DNA of 8,713 bases from Treponema sp. (lineage in GTDB: Bacteria > Spirochaetota > Spirochaetia > Treponematales > Breznakiellaceae): NCBI GenBank assembly GCA_031281685.1, contig JAITFA010000139.1:1-8713 (forward strand), read 5' to 3'. Position numbers and translations under genes: made by a program. Of the stretch, positions 1 to 8,032 are shown piece by piece (within the stretch, counting starts at the first letter, position 1; every line of letters begins with the position of its first letter). Below the pieces are notes generated by a model that saw only the letters and a program-made list of their open reading frames with translations, was not told the DNA's origin and did not search any database.

Positions 1-1583
1 ACGTTATGACGGCGCTCAAGCGTGGTGAACCACTCGGTACTGATGTAGCTGCTGGCAAGGGCTTCATAGATCGTGGTGAAATTCCGCAAGGACGTCTCAA
101 GCTCAGTGCGGGCGTATCCAGCGGCTTCTTTTTTATAGAGCATCTTTGCCCAGTCTGAAGTCTGCGCCAGCAGAATCTCGCGGGCAGCCTGATTGAGCAG
201 GCGCTCCTTTATGCCACTTTCGTTGGGGAAACGGTCAGCCAGTTCAATCATACGTTCAAGGGAACGAGTCACATGGCGATACATCCAGTCGTTTGAGGCG
301 TCAAGCCATGTCTCTGCATAGCCATTCACCCCCCCAGACGAAAAGCCCGGCATGATTACCTCAAAATCCATGAGGTTCTGCTTGAACAGGTACTCCGAGG
401 GCGTCATAAACTGAATCGTCTCCCGTTTTGCGCCTTCGCGGAACAGAGCCTCAAGGAACCATGTTCCCTCGTGCCAGAAACGGCCAAAGGTATCGGCGTT
501 ATACGCGCAGAGGCTGATCTTTGCCTCGTCCATGAACGTAGCCGCAAGATTAAACTGCATGACGCGCTGGTCAAGAAACGTGATTGCCTGTTCCCGCGCT
601 TTTTGCACGGCTTTTTCCGGGTCATACAGCGGCTTTCCGCCCTTTCTCGACGTGTTATAGCCCAGTGCGCGATACTTGTAGCCTGTGGCGCTCCTCGCCT
701 GAGCCGCGCTGGTAAACGGGCGAATCATATCTACCGGGAGTTCGTAACCCACATCTTCATAGTTATCGCGGTACGCGCCGTCATGGAAAAAACCGCGCTC
801 GCTGTCTACAATGTCCTTGTGCGCATAATAATCCCGTGCCAGAAGCAGTAGCCCGCGGGGGGTTTGCGCCGGATAAAAGCTCCCGTAAGGCGCTGGAGGT
901 TTACTCAGCGCAAAGGCGTGGGTCTCGACAATGGTATAGCCAAAGTTGTAGGCGCGGAAGAAGCGCTCCAGTTCCGGGGTCCAGCCAAGTTCAGGCAGCC
1001 AGAAGCCCTGAGAGCGGGCGTCGGTCCGGCGAATCTCGCGTGAGCCAAAACAACGGCGGTAGGAGGAAACCGCCACTTCAAACTGCGCCTGAATCACCTC
1101 TGGCCATGAAGTATAGAAAGGGAGAAAAGCGTGGGTCGCGGCGGTGTTCAAAAGCTCAAGACGCCCCTTGCGCTGATAGCGATCAAACACGCCGATGATG
1201 TTCTTTTCATAACGCTCGGTGAAGTTGATACGGCGTTCCAGCGCCGTGTCATAGAAACGCTTTGCCAGATGCTGAAGAACCTCGTTACCTTTCGTCCGCT
1301 CAATCTCGCCAGCGCCAAACTCGATCTGCCGGTCAATGTAATCAAGATAGCGTTCCAGAATCAGTTCATCCTTACAGAGATGGCATAGGATTGGGGAAAG
1401 GGAAAGCGCCATGCGAAACGGCACGTGGTCTGCGTCAAGCCGGTCAAACATCTCAAGGAGCGGCAGGTATGTCTCCGAAAGACTCTCGAAAAACCAGCGC
1501 TCTTCAGCCGTATCCGGTACTTTAGGATCGCGGATAAAAGGCGCATGAGCATTCAGGACTATTGAAATAACATTGCGTTTCAT
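1..1583 (-). CDS. GH57 / DUF1957 glycoside hydrolase (1,4-alpha-glucan branching enzyme-like), 3' end beyond window
   Basis: The frame stays open for 527 codons from an ATG at 1583 to the left edge, with no stop seen, so the C-terminus is missing. Family landmarks occur in order: NAHAPFIRD (residues 11-19, the region usually reading HAHLPFVR), LELLNTAATHAFLPF (142-156), WLPELGW (195-201, nucleophile Glu198), GYKY (301-304), AYNADTFGRFWHEG (360-373) and a GYAETWLDASNDWMYRH block (421-437). These fit the GH57 branching-enzyme/AmyC group, cytosolic enzymes that make alpha-1,6 branches in glycogen-like glucans. The usual YDAELFGHWW motif reads YNADTFGRFW, so the expected acid/base Asp is Asn362; the Glu198-Asn362 distance of 164 equals the Glu-Asp distance I recall for Thermotoga AmyC. 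Family proteins are usually about 520-540 residues, so little should be missing. The start lies 3 nt after the upstream stop (TAA-ACC-ATG), suggesting translational coupling. Family is confident; catalytic activity is doubtful. Confidence 0.9.
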   Translation of the reverse strand, partial: MKRNVISIVLNAHAPFIRDPKVPDTAEERWFFESLSETYLPLLEMFDRLDADHVPFRMALSLSPILCHLCKDELILERYLDYIDRQIEFGAGEIERTKGNEVLQHLAKRFYDTALERRINFTERYEKNIIGVFDRYQRKGRLELLNTAATHAFLPFYTSWPEVIQAQFEVAVSSYRRCFGSREIRRTDARSQGFWLPELGWTPELERFFRAYNFGYTIVETHAFALSKPPAPYGSFYPAQTPRGLLLLARDYYAHKDIVDSERGFFHDGAYRDNYEDVGYELPVDMIRPFTSAAQARSATGYKYRALGYNTSRKGGKPLYDPEKAVQKAREQAITFLDQRVMQFNLAATFMDEAKISLCAYNADTFGRFWHEGTWFLEALFREGAKRETIQFMTPSEYLFKQNLMDFEVIMPGFSSGGVNGYAETWLDASNDWMYRHVTRSLERMIELADRFPNESGIKERLLNQAAREILLAQTSDWAKMLYKKEAAGYARTELETSLRNFTTIYEALASSYISTEWFTTLERRHN

Positions 1584-1586
1584 GGT

Positions 1587-2264
1587 TTAAGCCCGTTTGA
1601 TACGAGATTCTCTGTCATTGTTATGAAGTATAGTAAAATCTTCTATCCCAGACAGGCGGATAAGCGGGTTTTTGTACAGAACCGCGTCTTCCAAAGGGTT
1701 GAACAGGTGGGGCATGGTAAAGGGGCGCGACGCGGCAAGCACGATTTCTTCATCACTGCGTAGCGCACAAAGCTCTATCTTAAAACGCCCTTCTTCCGGC
1801 GGAAAACCGATGTACCAAGCGTCATCCTCAGTGCCGACTGGAATAGTGAACGGCTCCTGCGAGTTGTGGTACTCCGAAACCTTGAGTTGATAGCCCGCAA
1901 AATCATCGGCTTTCTCATAGATTTCCTTGTCATCGCTTTTGACCTCCCAGAAGGTGAAAGCCCAGAGCGGATCACGCAGCATGACCTCAATAAACGTGAT
2001 ATTATAGTGCTGGGGCAGGGGAACCGGCTCGGTGATCCGTTTTTCGAGGAGCTTTCTGTGTGGCGCGGCTGCCGTACCAGCAGGGACCTCAGACGCCTCT
2101 TCCTCCTCGGCGCTTTCCATAAGCTCTTCAATGATGAATATCCGATCCAGTTCAGGCGGGATATCAATACCAAAACTATCCGCAAGCTGAACAAGTTCTT
2201 GGGTAGTCAGACTTTCAAGGTACGGTCTTTTTAAATTAGTTGCTTGAATGAGTATAGCATCCAT
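1587..2264 (-). CDS. DUF4912 domain protein with Rho-N/SAP-like N-terminus
   Basis: This is a 225-residue soluble protein. Residues about 14-50 (YLESLTTQELVQLADSFGID followed by an IIEELME helix) resemble the short helical Rho N-terminal/SAP/LEM fold that binds nucleic acid or protein. Then comes an acidic, low-complexity linker (51-66). Residues about 80-190 match DUF4912: a PxPLPxxY entry, a strand, then LRDPLWAFTFWEV (96-108), close to the family hallmark 'DPxWAFaYWEi', and a later WYIGFPP motif (150-156). The domain looks like an immunoglobulin/carbohydrate-module-like beta fold, and in several phyla DUF4912 genes sit beside GH57/DUF1957 genes, as here. A role in glucan metabolism or in partnering the GH57 protein is inference. 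A longer reading from TTG at 2300 exists, but I chose ATG 2264 because it begins at the conserved-looking region and is preceded by CGAGG, although spacing to the ATG is short. Confidence 0.82.
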   Translation of the reverse strand: MDAILIQATNLKRPYLESLTTQELVQLADSFGIDIPPELDRIFIIEELMESAEEEEASEVPAGTAAAPHRKLLEKRITEPVPLPQHYNITFIEVMLRDPLWAFTFWEVKSDDKEIYEKADDFAGYQLKVSEYHNSQEPFTIPVGTEDDAWYIGFPPEEGRFKIELCALRSDEEIVLAASRPFTMPHLFNPLEDAVLYKNPLIRLSGIEDFTILHNNDRESRIKRA

Positions 2265-2280
2265 AGCCTCGATAATGGGA

Positions 2281-2304
2281 AAAAGAGCAACGCCTGTCAA
2301 GGCG
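2281..2304 (-). terminator. Terminator-like hairpin upstream of the DUF4912 gene
   Basis: On the minus strand CGCCT (2304-2300) pairs with AGGCG (2295-2291) around a TGAC loop and is followed by TTGCTCTTTTT. This looks like a short intrinsic terminator. It lies after the HD gene stop (2383) and after the TATAAT at 2351-2356, but before the DUF4912 start. It could end the upstream operon or attenuate the downstream transcript. The five-pair stem and broken T-run make it weak. Confidence 0.4.
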
Positions 2305-2350
2305 CGATTCGCGTTATTGATTGCGCTGCTTTCCCTAACCGTTCTTTTTG

Positions 2351-2356
2351 ATTATA
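2351..2356 (-). promoter_or_regulatory. Candidate -10 box for the DUF4912-GH57 pair
   Basis: A perfect TATAAT on the minus strand lies in the only sizeable gap of the cluster (2265-2382, 118 nt), about 87 bases before the DUF4912 ATG. No good -35 hexamer stands 16-18 nt upstream (GCTGCC, GGCTGC or CGGCTG at those spacings), so it may be weak or activator-dependent. It is supported by position and by the -10 match only. Confidence 0.4.
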
Positions 2357-2382
2357 AACCTGAGCGGATAACGGCAGCCGCT

Positions 2383-2892
2383 TTACCACTGGCTTTCAGC
2401 CTTGACGCCAGAGAAGGCGTTAAGCGCGGCTTCATCTGCGCGTTGAGGACGACGCCGGAACAGCGTTTCCTTTATGGAAACGACCTTGTCGGCGAGGCAG
2501 ATGATCCAGCCTTCACGATACTTAGGCGGGTGTAACAAAGTGTATGGCCACATGTGCGTCCGAATGAGCGACCACTCTTTGTCTGTAACGTTGAAATAGC
2601 GGCGGGCGTTGTTGGCAGCAGTTACGGGGTGAGTCCAGCCGTGAAACGACCACATACGCGACGGCACATGCCAGTCGTACAAAAAAAAGTCGTGTAACAG
2701 CGCGGCGCGGATAAGGCTGCGCTTGTCGCTAAGTTTGAATATTTCGGCAATGGCAAAGCTCATCCGCGCAACCGCCACGCTATGCTCATACACCGAAACC
2801 GCGCCATGTTGGATAAACTGTTTGCACTCGGCAAACTTTTCACTGTCGCGGACGGATTCCGCGAGACGTTCAAAAAGAATCGTGTTTCTCAT
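2383..2892 (-). CDS. HD-domain metal-dependent phosphohydrolase
   Basis: This is a 169-residue cytosolic protein of HD superfamily type. Visible candidate metal ligands are His37 (YEHSVAVARMS), His67-Asp68 (AALLHDFFLYDWH), His84/His88 (FHGWTHPVTAANNARR), His113 (IRTHMW) and Asp135 (LADKVVSIKE). This H...HD...H...H...D order is that of HD phosphohydrolases, possibly with a two-metal site. The family hydrolyses nucleotides, cyclic nucleotides or other phosphoesters; the substrate here cannot be told. The frame is open upstream to 3069, but that part overlaps the membrane-protein gene and looks non-coding. ATG 2892 begins one base after that gene's stop (TAG-T-ATG), so the two are tightly coupled. 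The preceding GACGGA gives only a weak ribosome binding site, consistent with coupling. A link between this enzyme and the membrane protein is inferred from the spacing. Confidence 0.85.
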   Translation of the reverse strand: MRNTILFERLAESVRDSEKFAECKQFIQHGAVSVYEHSVAVARMSFAIAEIFKLSDKRSLIRAALLHDFFLYDWHVPSRMWSFHGWTHPVTAANNARRYFNVTDKEWSLIRTHMWPYTLLHPPKYREGWIICLADKVVSIKETLFRRRPQRADEAALNAFSGVKAESQW

Positions 2893-2893
2893 A

Positions 2894-3466
2894 CTAAAGT
2901 CCGTCAGTTTTATTAGGGATACCAGCTCGTTTGTTGCGGATACACTTGCCATACGTGAAGATAATATCCAGCATGAACCCAAGTCCAAGCGCCCCATCGA
3001 GCCAATATAGCGCAGGCAGACCGATGATGTCCATGAACCACAGGGTTGCGTCCCAGTAAAAGTACACAAACGCCAGCGCTACTAGCCCGAAAAACAGCGA
3101 CGTGGTCAGCGCAATGCGGCGCTGAAAGTTACACCAGTAAGTGAAGGGATAGGTAGCGTAATCCCAACTCCGTTTGCCTACGACCTTCTCCAGAAACAGC
3201 GCGGCGAGGTACTCAACGGCGGTGCATAAGAGCGCTCCCGCGATATACACCAGCAGGGGATGCGCCTTTAGCGGCGTCAGCGTAGCGTAGATGACAAAGC
3301 CGCCAATGCCATGCACCGGCACATAGGGTCCGCGAAGACTGCCCTTGTTCACAAGGCGCTTACGCACAATTGATTCCATCACACATTCGCCAGCCCAGCC
3401 GGAAAACGAGAAGAAGAAAAAGGCAAAAATACAGCGCTCAACGCTCAGGTTAAACACGGGTATCAC
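2894..3466 (-). CDS. CmpB-like 'putative ABC transporter permease' family membrane protein
   Basis: This 190-residue protein is rich in hydrophobic segments (roughly residues 11-28, 53-66, 70-91, 119-137 and 147-171), so it is an inner-membrane protein with about five spans. Family landmarks are FFFFSFSGWAGECVMESI (16-33), RLVNKGSLRGPYVPVHGIGG (37-56) and SWDYATYPFTYWCNFQRRI (100-118). These match the PF06541 pattern of 'F-x-G-W-x-x-E', 'N-R/K-G-x-L-x-GP-x-P-x-YG' and 'WDYS..PFN..GRI'. The family name suggests an ABC permease, but no ATPase or binding protein is near, and transport is unproven. The start used is GTG 3466, 18 nt after the large activase stop; a second GTG at 3457 is possible. 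No strong Shine-Dalgarno precedes either one. It is co-oriented with, and almost touching, the HD gene. Confidence 0.84.
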   Translation of the reverse strand: MIPVFNLSVERCIFAFFFFSFSGWAGECVMESIVRKRLVNKGSLRGPYVPVHGIGGFVIYATLTPLKAHPLLVYIAGALLCTAVEYLAALFLEKVVGKRSWDYATYPFTYWCNFQRRIALTTSLFFGLVALAFVYFYWDATLWFMDIIGLPALYWLDGALGLGFMLDIIFTYGKCIRNKRAGIPNKTDGL

Positions 3467-3484
3467 GGATTACCAGACCAATCG

Positions 3485-6400
3485 CTACGAGACAGCCGCG
3501 ATTTTACGGCGCAGAAACTCGTAAATCGGTAACTTGGAAAGCATCGTATTGATGCCGTGTCCAGAAGTGTCCACATGGTCTCCATCACTGTTGTCAAAGT
3601 TCTTGGCGTTCATAATGAGCATTTGTAAGCGGTTCTCGATATTGGCAAAGCTGGTGTCCGGGTCGTAATCCAGCGGCAGTATCTGTATTGCCGGAAATTC
3701 TTCTTTAATGCGCTTGATGACCCCGCGACCGCAGACATGGTTGGGCAGACAGCCAAAGGGCTGGATGATGACGAATGACTTTACCCCGGCGGCAGCGCGA
3801 TGCAAAATATCAGCCACCATTAAGAAGCCCTCGCCGGACTGGATCGAATGGTGAATGATGTGATCGCTGAGTTTTGCCATCTGGGGCAGACGCAGGCTCG
3901 GCTCAAAGAGCGGGTGCTTGCGGGCAGCGTATTCCACAAGGTCAATGGCAAGGTCAGAATAGCGCTCGCCGCCAAAGGCATAGAGCATATCCGGCAGCGA
4001 ATGATGTACGTTAAAGTCCAGCACCTCTGACACCGTGTGAAACAGCATGAGGTTGCGGTACACGTCGTACATGCGCGGCAGTTCCACCTCCATGCCGTTC
4101 TTTTCAAGGTACTCCTCAATGTTAAAGTTAGAGCCGCTGTGGAAGGTCATAAGGTACTCGCCGGTGATGAACACAACGGGCTTCCGTATGGTTCGGTCGT
4201 AGGGAATGGCGCATATAGCGTCGAGGGCTTTCTTGTACGCCATGTACCCGGCTGACATTGACAGCCCACGCACGGACAAGCCGCGCATTGACAGGGCTTC
4301 GCAAATCTCATCAACGGCTGCCTCGAACACACGGTCGGTTTCGCCCTTGTTCAGCTCGTATGGGCGAATCTTGCGGCGCAGGTCTTCAAGCACGTCAGTC
4401 ATAATGATGCCCCACGCCGCACGCGCATAGGTGAGTTTATTGAACCGAAACGCGGGATGCAGGTTCTTGGTGTCGGTAAAGTCGCTTGACAGGATCGGTA
4501 CGTTGGCATAACCAGCGTCGTCCAGAGCCTTGCGCGTGAGCATCATGTAGTTGGTAAGGCGGCAGTCGCACATGGTCTTACCCGTACCCACTACCACTTG
4601 ATCAGGGTCGTAACGCCCGCTTTGGAGCGCTTCCAGCGCCTCGCCGATGATTATCTGCGCTGGAAAGCAACTGTCGTTATGGACGTACTTCTTACCGAGC
4701 CTCATCGCCTCCCTGCCTCCCATTGGCAGGGGATCAACCTTGAGACCCTCGCTGCGAAGCGTAGCGCTCATAACCTTGCAATAAGTGCGGCTGACGTTGG
4801 GGATCAGGATGGTTTTCAGATTGCGGTCTTCCTTGGCGAATTTCACCTCATACGGATCGCCAAGCGGCTTTGTTACGACACGCCCCATGTCTTTTTGCCG
4901 CCGCGCCTGTACAGTCTCAATGAACGAGCGTACCCGTATCCGCAGGGGACCGGCAACGTCGCTCTCATCGAGCTTGAGTATCAGCGGCGACTTACCGGCG
5001 ATTTCATACAACAGCCGCGTTACTTCGTCAGTAAAGAGGGCATCGTGTCCACAGCCAAAGCTGAATATCTCGACGTATTCCAGAGCCGGATGTTCCGCCG
5101 CCAGTATCGCGCCGGACAAAAGCCGGGCGTGGTTACTGTTGGTTATGTCAATACGGGTCTTCGACAGGTCAACCTCCTGCATACCGGGCAAGGCGTCCAC
5201 AGTCAGCACTGGAATCCCAAGGCTAGTGAAGTAACGGGAAAGCTGGTGATTCACCAGTTGGTCAAACTGGTAATGCCGCCCAGCCAGCACCACCGCAAAA
5301 GCCGTAGGATCGATCTGCCGCTTCTTCTCCACACCGGCGATGATGCGTTTACACTCGGCAAGCAGTTCCGCGTTAAACGCCGCCAGCGCCTCGTCGCCTT
5401 GGGCAATGGCTTTGAGGCAGGTTTCTTCATCAATACCAAACGTATTTTTGATATAACGGCTAAGCTGGTAATCACGGTCTTGCTGCTTAAACCAGTGAAA
5501 GATCGGCGTGTCAAAAGGCGTGTGCCAGCGCCGCTCAGGATCATCGGAATACTTCACCACAAGGGGATAGCCTTTCAGTACCGGACAGGTGAAGGTACTC
5601 TGCGGCTCAAGGTTTTCTGACGGAAGGTGGTTAAACAACGGCATAAACACGCGGTCAACCTTGCCGCCGCTGTCCAAGAGGTCGTGCAGATGTCCGTGCG
5701 CCAGCTTTGCCGGAAAGCACACGGTGTCAGAGGCTACAAACGGAAGTCCGGTTTCAAACAGCTTCTTGGAACTGGGGCGCGAAATCTTTGTCTTAAAGCC
5801 CAGCGCGTGAAAAAAAGTGGTGAAGAACGGCATCGTGCGCCAGAAGTCCAGCACTCGCGGCAGCCCAATAACAATGTCCCTCGGCTTATCAAGCAGGGTA
5901 AACTCATAGTCCTTGAACAGCAGCTTTTCCCGTGTCTTGATCATGTCGGGAACAGCGTCCATGTCAGCGCTGATCTTCCGCAACTTCTCGCGCAGGTTCG
6001 CGTCTTTTGAGTCGCCCAGCAGTTCGCCGCGCTCACAGCGATTACCCGTGATCCACGTCTTCCCGTTAGAGAAGGTAACAAGGGTACGGTTGCAGTTATT
6101 GGCGCAGAAGGTACAGGTTACGTTTGATTCTTGGGTATAGGTAAAAGTCTGTAACACATCAAAGCCAATGAAGCGCGAGCGGGCGTTCTGCTGCCGCTGC
6201 TTATTGCCGAGCTTTTCAGCAAGGTGTTTCTTGGTAAGCAGGGCAATGCCGATAGCGCCCATCTCCCCCGGATAGGGGGCGCGAACAACTTCTTTGCCAA
6301 TGTACTGCTCCAGCGCCCGCAGTACCGCGTCGTTCTTGAACGTGCCGCCTTGTACCACAACCTTGTCGCCAAGCGCGGAAAAGTTCGACAGGCGCACCAC

Positions 6401-8032
6401 TTTGGTAAACACGTTTTCCACAATGGAGCGGCACAGACCAGCCATGATGTCATCCGCCTGTTTGCCGTTCTTTTGTTCCGTGATAATCGTGCTGTTCATA
6501 AATACAGTACAGCGGCTCCCTAATTCCGCCGGATGCTGGGCGTCAAAGGCGGCAGTGGCGATGCTCTCAAGCGGAATGTTGAGATTGGCGGCAAAGTTCT
6601 CAAGAAACGAGCCGCAGCCAGAGGAACAGGCTTCATTCACCGTGATATTGGTAACAATACCGTTGGTAATGCTGATGGCTTTCATGTCCTGACCGCCAAT
6701 GTCCAGTATAAAGCTGGCTCCCGGCGCATATTTCCGCGCCGCCTCAGCGTGCGCCACGGTTTCTACCGTGTGATAATCCGCGCCAAAGGCTTTGTCAAAG
6801 AGCAGTTCCCCATAGCCAGTGGTTCCAAGCGCGATAATGTCCAGGGTAACGCCGTCATCGTCGTAGCGTTTCTTCATGTCGAGCAAGGCTTGCTTGATAA
6901 CCTTAAGCGGCTCGCCCTTGTTACTGGCATAAAACCGGTCTACCACGACTTCGTTCTCGTCAAGCAGCACAAACTTCGACGTGGTTGAACCAGCGTCAAT
7001 ACCCAGATAGACCCGCAGGGTATCGCCGCGCCGCGCTGTGTGATGAGGCGGCGGCGCTAACTGGTGCCGCTTATCAAAGTCAGCGCGTTCTTGCGCTGTG
7101 GCAAAGTAGACAGCGCCTCGCGACGGCGCTTTATCACGAATATGCTCATGGAACGTGGACAACGTGGCAAGCGCGTCCTTCAGGCTAAAGCCTCTGGTGT
7201 TTTCGGTTGAGCCTTCCTTAAAAATCTCCTCTATAGATAAAGCCGCCCCATGAGCGATAAGTGTTTCGGGATTTTCAGGGCGGATGATGTCATTCTCGCT
7301 CAGTCCCAGACGCTCGGCAAAAACGCGGATAAGCGTGGGGTTAAACGTAAGAGGACCGCCTTCAAAGATGATGGGCGGCTTGAGTTCAAGACCCTGAGCA
7401 AGCCCGCCAATGCTCTGTTTGGCAATAGCGTGGAACGTTGACAGGGCAATATCCTCGCGGAGACCTCCCTGATTGAGCAGCGGCTGTATATCGGTCTTGG
7501 CAAACACGCCGCAGCGACCGGATATGTCGTAGACCGCCGTGCCTTTTACCGCCAGCGTCTCGAATTCCTCCACTGGCGTACGCAGCAGCGCGGCAACCTC
7601 GTCAATGAACGCGCCGGTTCCACCCGCGCAGCTCCCATTCATCCGCATATCCGACGCCACGAGCTGGCCGCTTACCTCGTCGTGGTAAAAAAACACAATC
7701 TTGGCGTCCTGCCCACCCAATTCAATGGCGACCCGCGCATGAGGGTAAAAAGCGCGCACCGCAACCGCGTTGGCAACAACCTCCTGCACAAAGTGCGCCC
7801 CAATAGCATCGGCAATCGGTTTGCCGCCGGAACCGCAGATAGCAGCGCGGAATGTTGCATGGGGAAATTGTTCCTGTACTTCAGCAAGCAGTTCCCGCGC
7901 TGTTTCCGACTGATAGGCATTGTGCCGACGGTAACGCGAAAACCGCGCCTTCTTCGTCAACGGGTCCATAACAACGACCTTCACCGTCGTGGAACCCACA
8001 TCAATGCCAAGCCTCAAACTCTCTCTATCCAT
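3485..8032 (-). CDS. Giant fused acyl-CoA dehydratase activase / dehydratase-like protein (BadF x2 - DUF2229 - HgdB-like)
   Basis: This 1515-residue protein carries two activase modules of the BadF/BadG/BcrA/HgdC ATPase family. Module 1 (about 7-272) has GIDVGSTTVK (9-18), ELGGQDAK (104-111), Cys135 (NGSCAGGTGAF) and Cys174 (GRCGVFAKTD). Module 2 (about 341-600) has GIDAGSTTSK (344-353), DIGGQDMK (444-451), Cys469 (EACSSGCGSF) and Cys508 (SRCTVFMNST). In HgdC two such cysteines per monomer hold a bridging [4Fe-4S] cluster at the dimer interface. Cys640, 643, 647 and 666 form a C-x2-C-x3-C-x18-C set. Residues about 718-940 are DUF2229-like (IGLPRVLDFWRTMPFF; VCFPAKLAHGH with Cys772). The rest is dehydratase-like, with Cys994, Cys1122 (SCFPAQ), Cys1155/1157 and Cys1428/1434 (FGCLPNHVCGRG). 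Activases use ATP to drive single electrons into an Fe-S partner; here both may be one chain. The substrate is unknown. ATG 8032 is chosen because the first strand starts at once; only a weak ribosome site precedes it. Confidence 0.94.
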   Translation of the reverse strand: MDRESLRLGIDVGSTTVKVVVMDPLTKKARFSRYRRHNAYQSETARELLAEVQEQFPHATFRAAICGSGGKPIADAIGAHFVQEVVANAVAVRAFYPHARVAIELGGQDAKIVFFYHDEVSGQLVASDMRMNGSCAGGTGAFIDEVAALLRTPVEEFETLAVKGTAVYDISGRCGVFAKTDIQPLLNQGGLREDIALSTFHAIAKQSIGGLAQGLELKPPIIFEGGPLTFNPTLIRVFAERLGLSENDIIRPENPETLIAHGAALSIEEIFKEGSTENTRGFSLKDALATLSTFHEHIRDKAPSRGAVYFATAQERADFDKRHQLAPPPHHTARRGDTLRVYLGIDAGSTTSKFVLLDENEVVVDRFYASNKGEPLKVIKQALLDMKKRYDDDGVTLDIIALGTTGYGELLFDKAFGADYHTVETVAHAEAARKYAPGASFILDIGGQDMKAISITNGIVTNITVNEACSSGCGSFLENFAANLNIPLESIATAAFDAQHPAELGSRCTVFMNSTIITEQKNGKQADDIMAGLCRSIVENVFTKVVRLSNFSALGDKVVVQGGTFKNDAVLRALEQYIGKEVVRAPYPGEMGAIGIALLTKKHLAEKLGNKQRQQNARSRFIGFDVLQTFTYTQESNVTCTFCANNCNRTLVTFSNGKTWITGNRCERGELLGDSKDANLREKLRKISADMDAVPDMIKTREKLLFKDYEFTLLDKPRDIVIGLPRVLDFWRTMPFFTTFFHALGFKTKISRPSSKKLFETGLPFVASDTVCFPAKLAHGHLHDLLDSGGKVDRVFMPLFNHLPSENLEPQSTFTCPVLKGYPLVVKYSDDPERRWHTPFDTPIFHWFKQQDRDYQLSRYIKNTFGIDEETCLKAIAQGDEALAAFNAELLAECKRIIAGVEKKRQIDPTAFAVVLAGRHYQFDQLVNHQLSRYFTSLGIPVLTVDALPGMQEVDLSKTRIDITNSNHARLLSGAILAAEHPALEYVEIFSFGCGHDALFTDEVTRLLYEIAGKSPLILKLDESDVAGPLRIRVRSFIETVQARRQKDMGRVVTKPLGDPYEVKFAKEDRNLKTILIPNVSRTYCKVMSATLRSEGLKVDPLPMGGREAMRLGKKYVHNDSCFPAQIIIGEALEALQSGRYDPDQVVVGTGKTMCDCRLTNYMMLTRKALDDAGYANVPILSSDFTDTKNLHPAFRFNKLTYARAAWGIIMTDVLEDLRRKIRPYELNKGETDRVFEAAVDEICEALSMRGLSVRGLSMSAGYMAYKKALDAICAIPYDRTIRKPVVFITGEYLMTFHSGSNFNIEEYLEKNGMEVELPRMYDVYRNLMLFHTVSEVLDFNVHHSLPDMLYAFGGERYSDLAIDLVEYAARKHPLFEPSLRLPQMAKLSDHIIHHSIQSGEGFLMVADILHRAAAGVKSFVIIQPFGCLPNHVCGRGVIKRIKEEFPAIQILPLDYDPDTSFANIENRLQMLIMNAKNFDNSDGDHVDTSGHGINTMLSKLPIYEFLRRKIAAVS

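Noticed and set aside
471..1525. Several plus-strand open frames under the left-edge gene (for example 471-851, 836-1198, 1262-1525)
   Set aside because: The opposite strand carries an uninterrupted GH57 protein with its conserved motifs in order; these are antisense shadows.
1775..2194. Minus-strand open frame overlapping the DUF4912 gene
   Set aside because: It is a shifted-frame reading of the same stretch with Arg/Ser-rich low-complexity content and no motif.
2265..2300. TTG start at 2300 for the DUF4912 protein
   Set aside because: It would add 12 residues encoded across the terminator-like hairpin and lacks a ribosome site; ATG 2264 is simpler.
2893..3069. N-terminal extension of the HD protein to an upstream start
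   Set aside because: It overlaps the conserved membrane-protein gene in another frame, and its residues do not resemble an HD protein. ATG 2892 gives a compact, properly placed HD domain.
4598..5620. Plus-strand open frame of 340 codons inside the activase gene
   Set aside because: It lies wholly antisense to a clearly conserved coding region, has no recognisable motif, and is explained by G+C-rich codon structure on the opposite strand.
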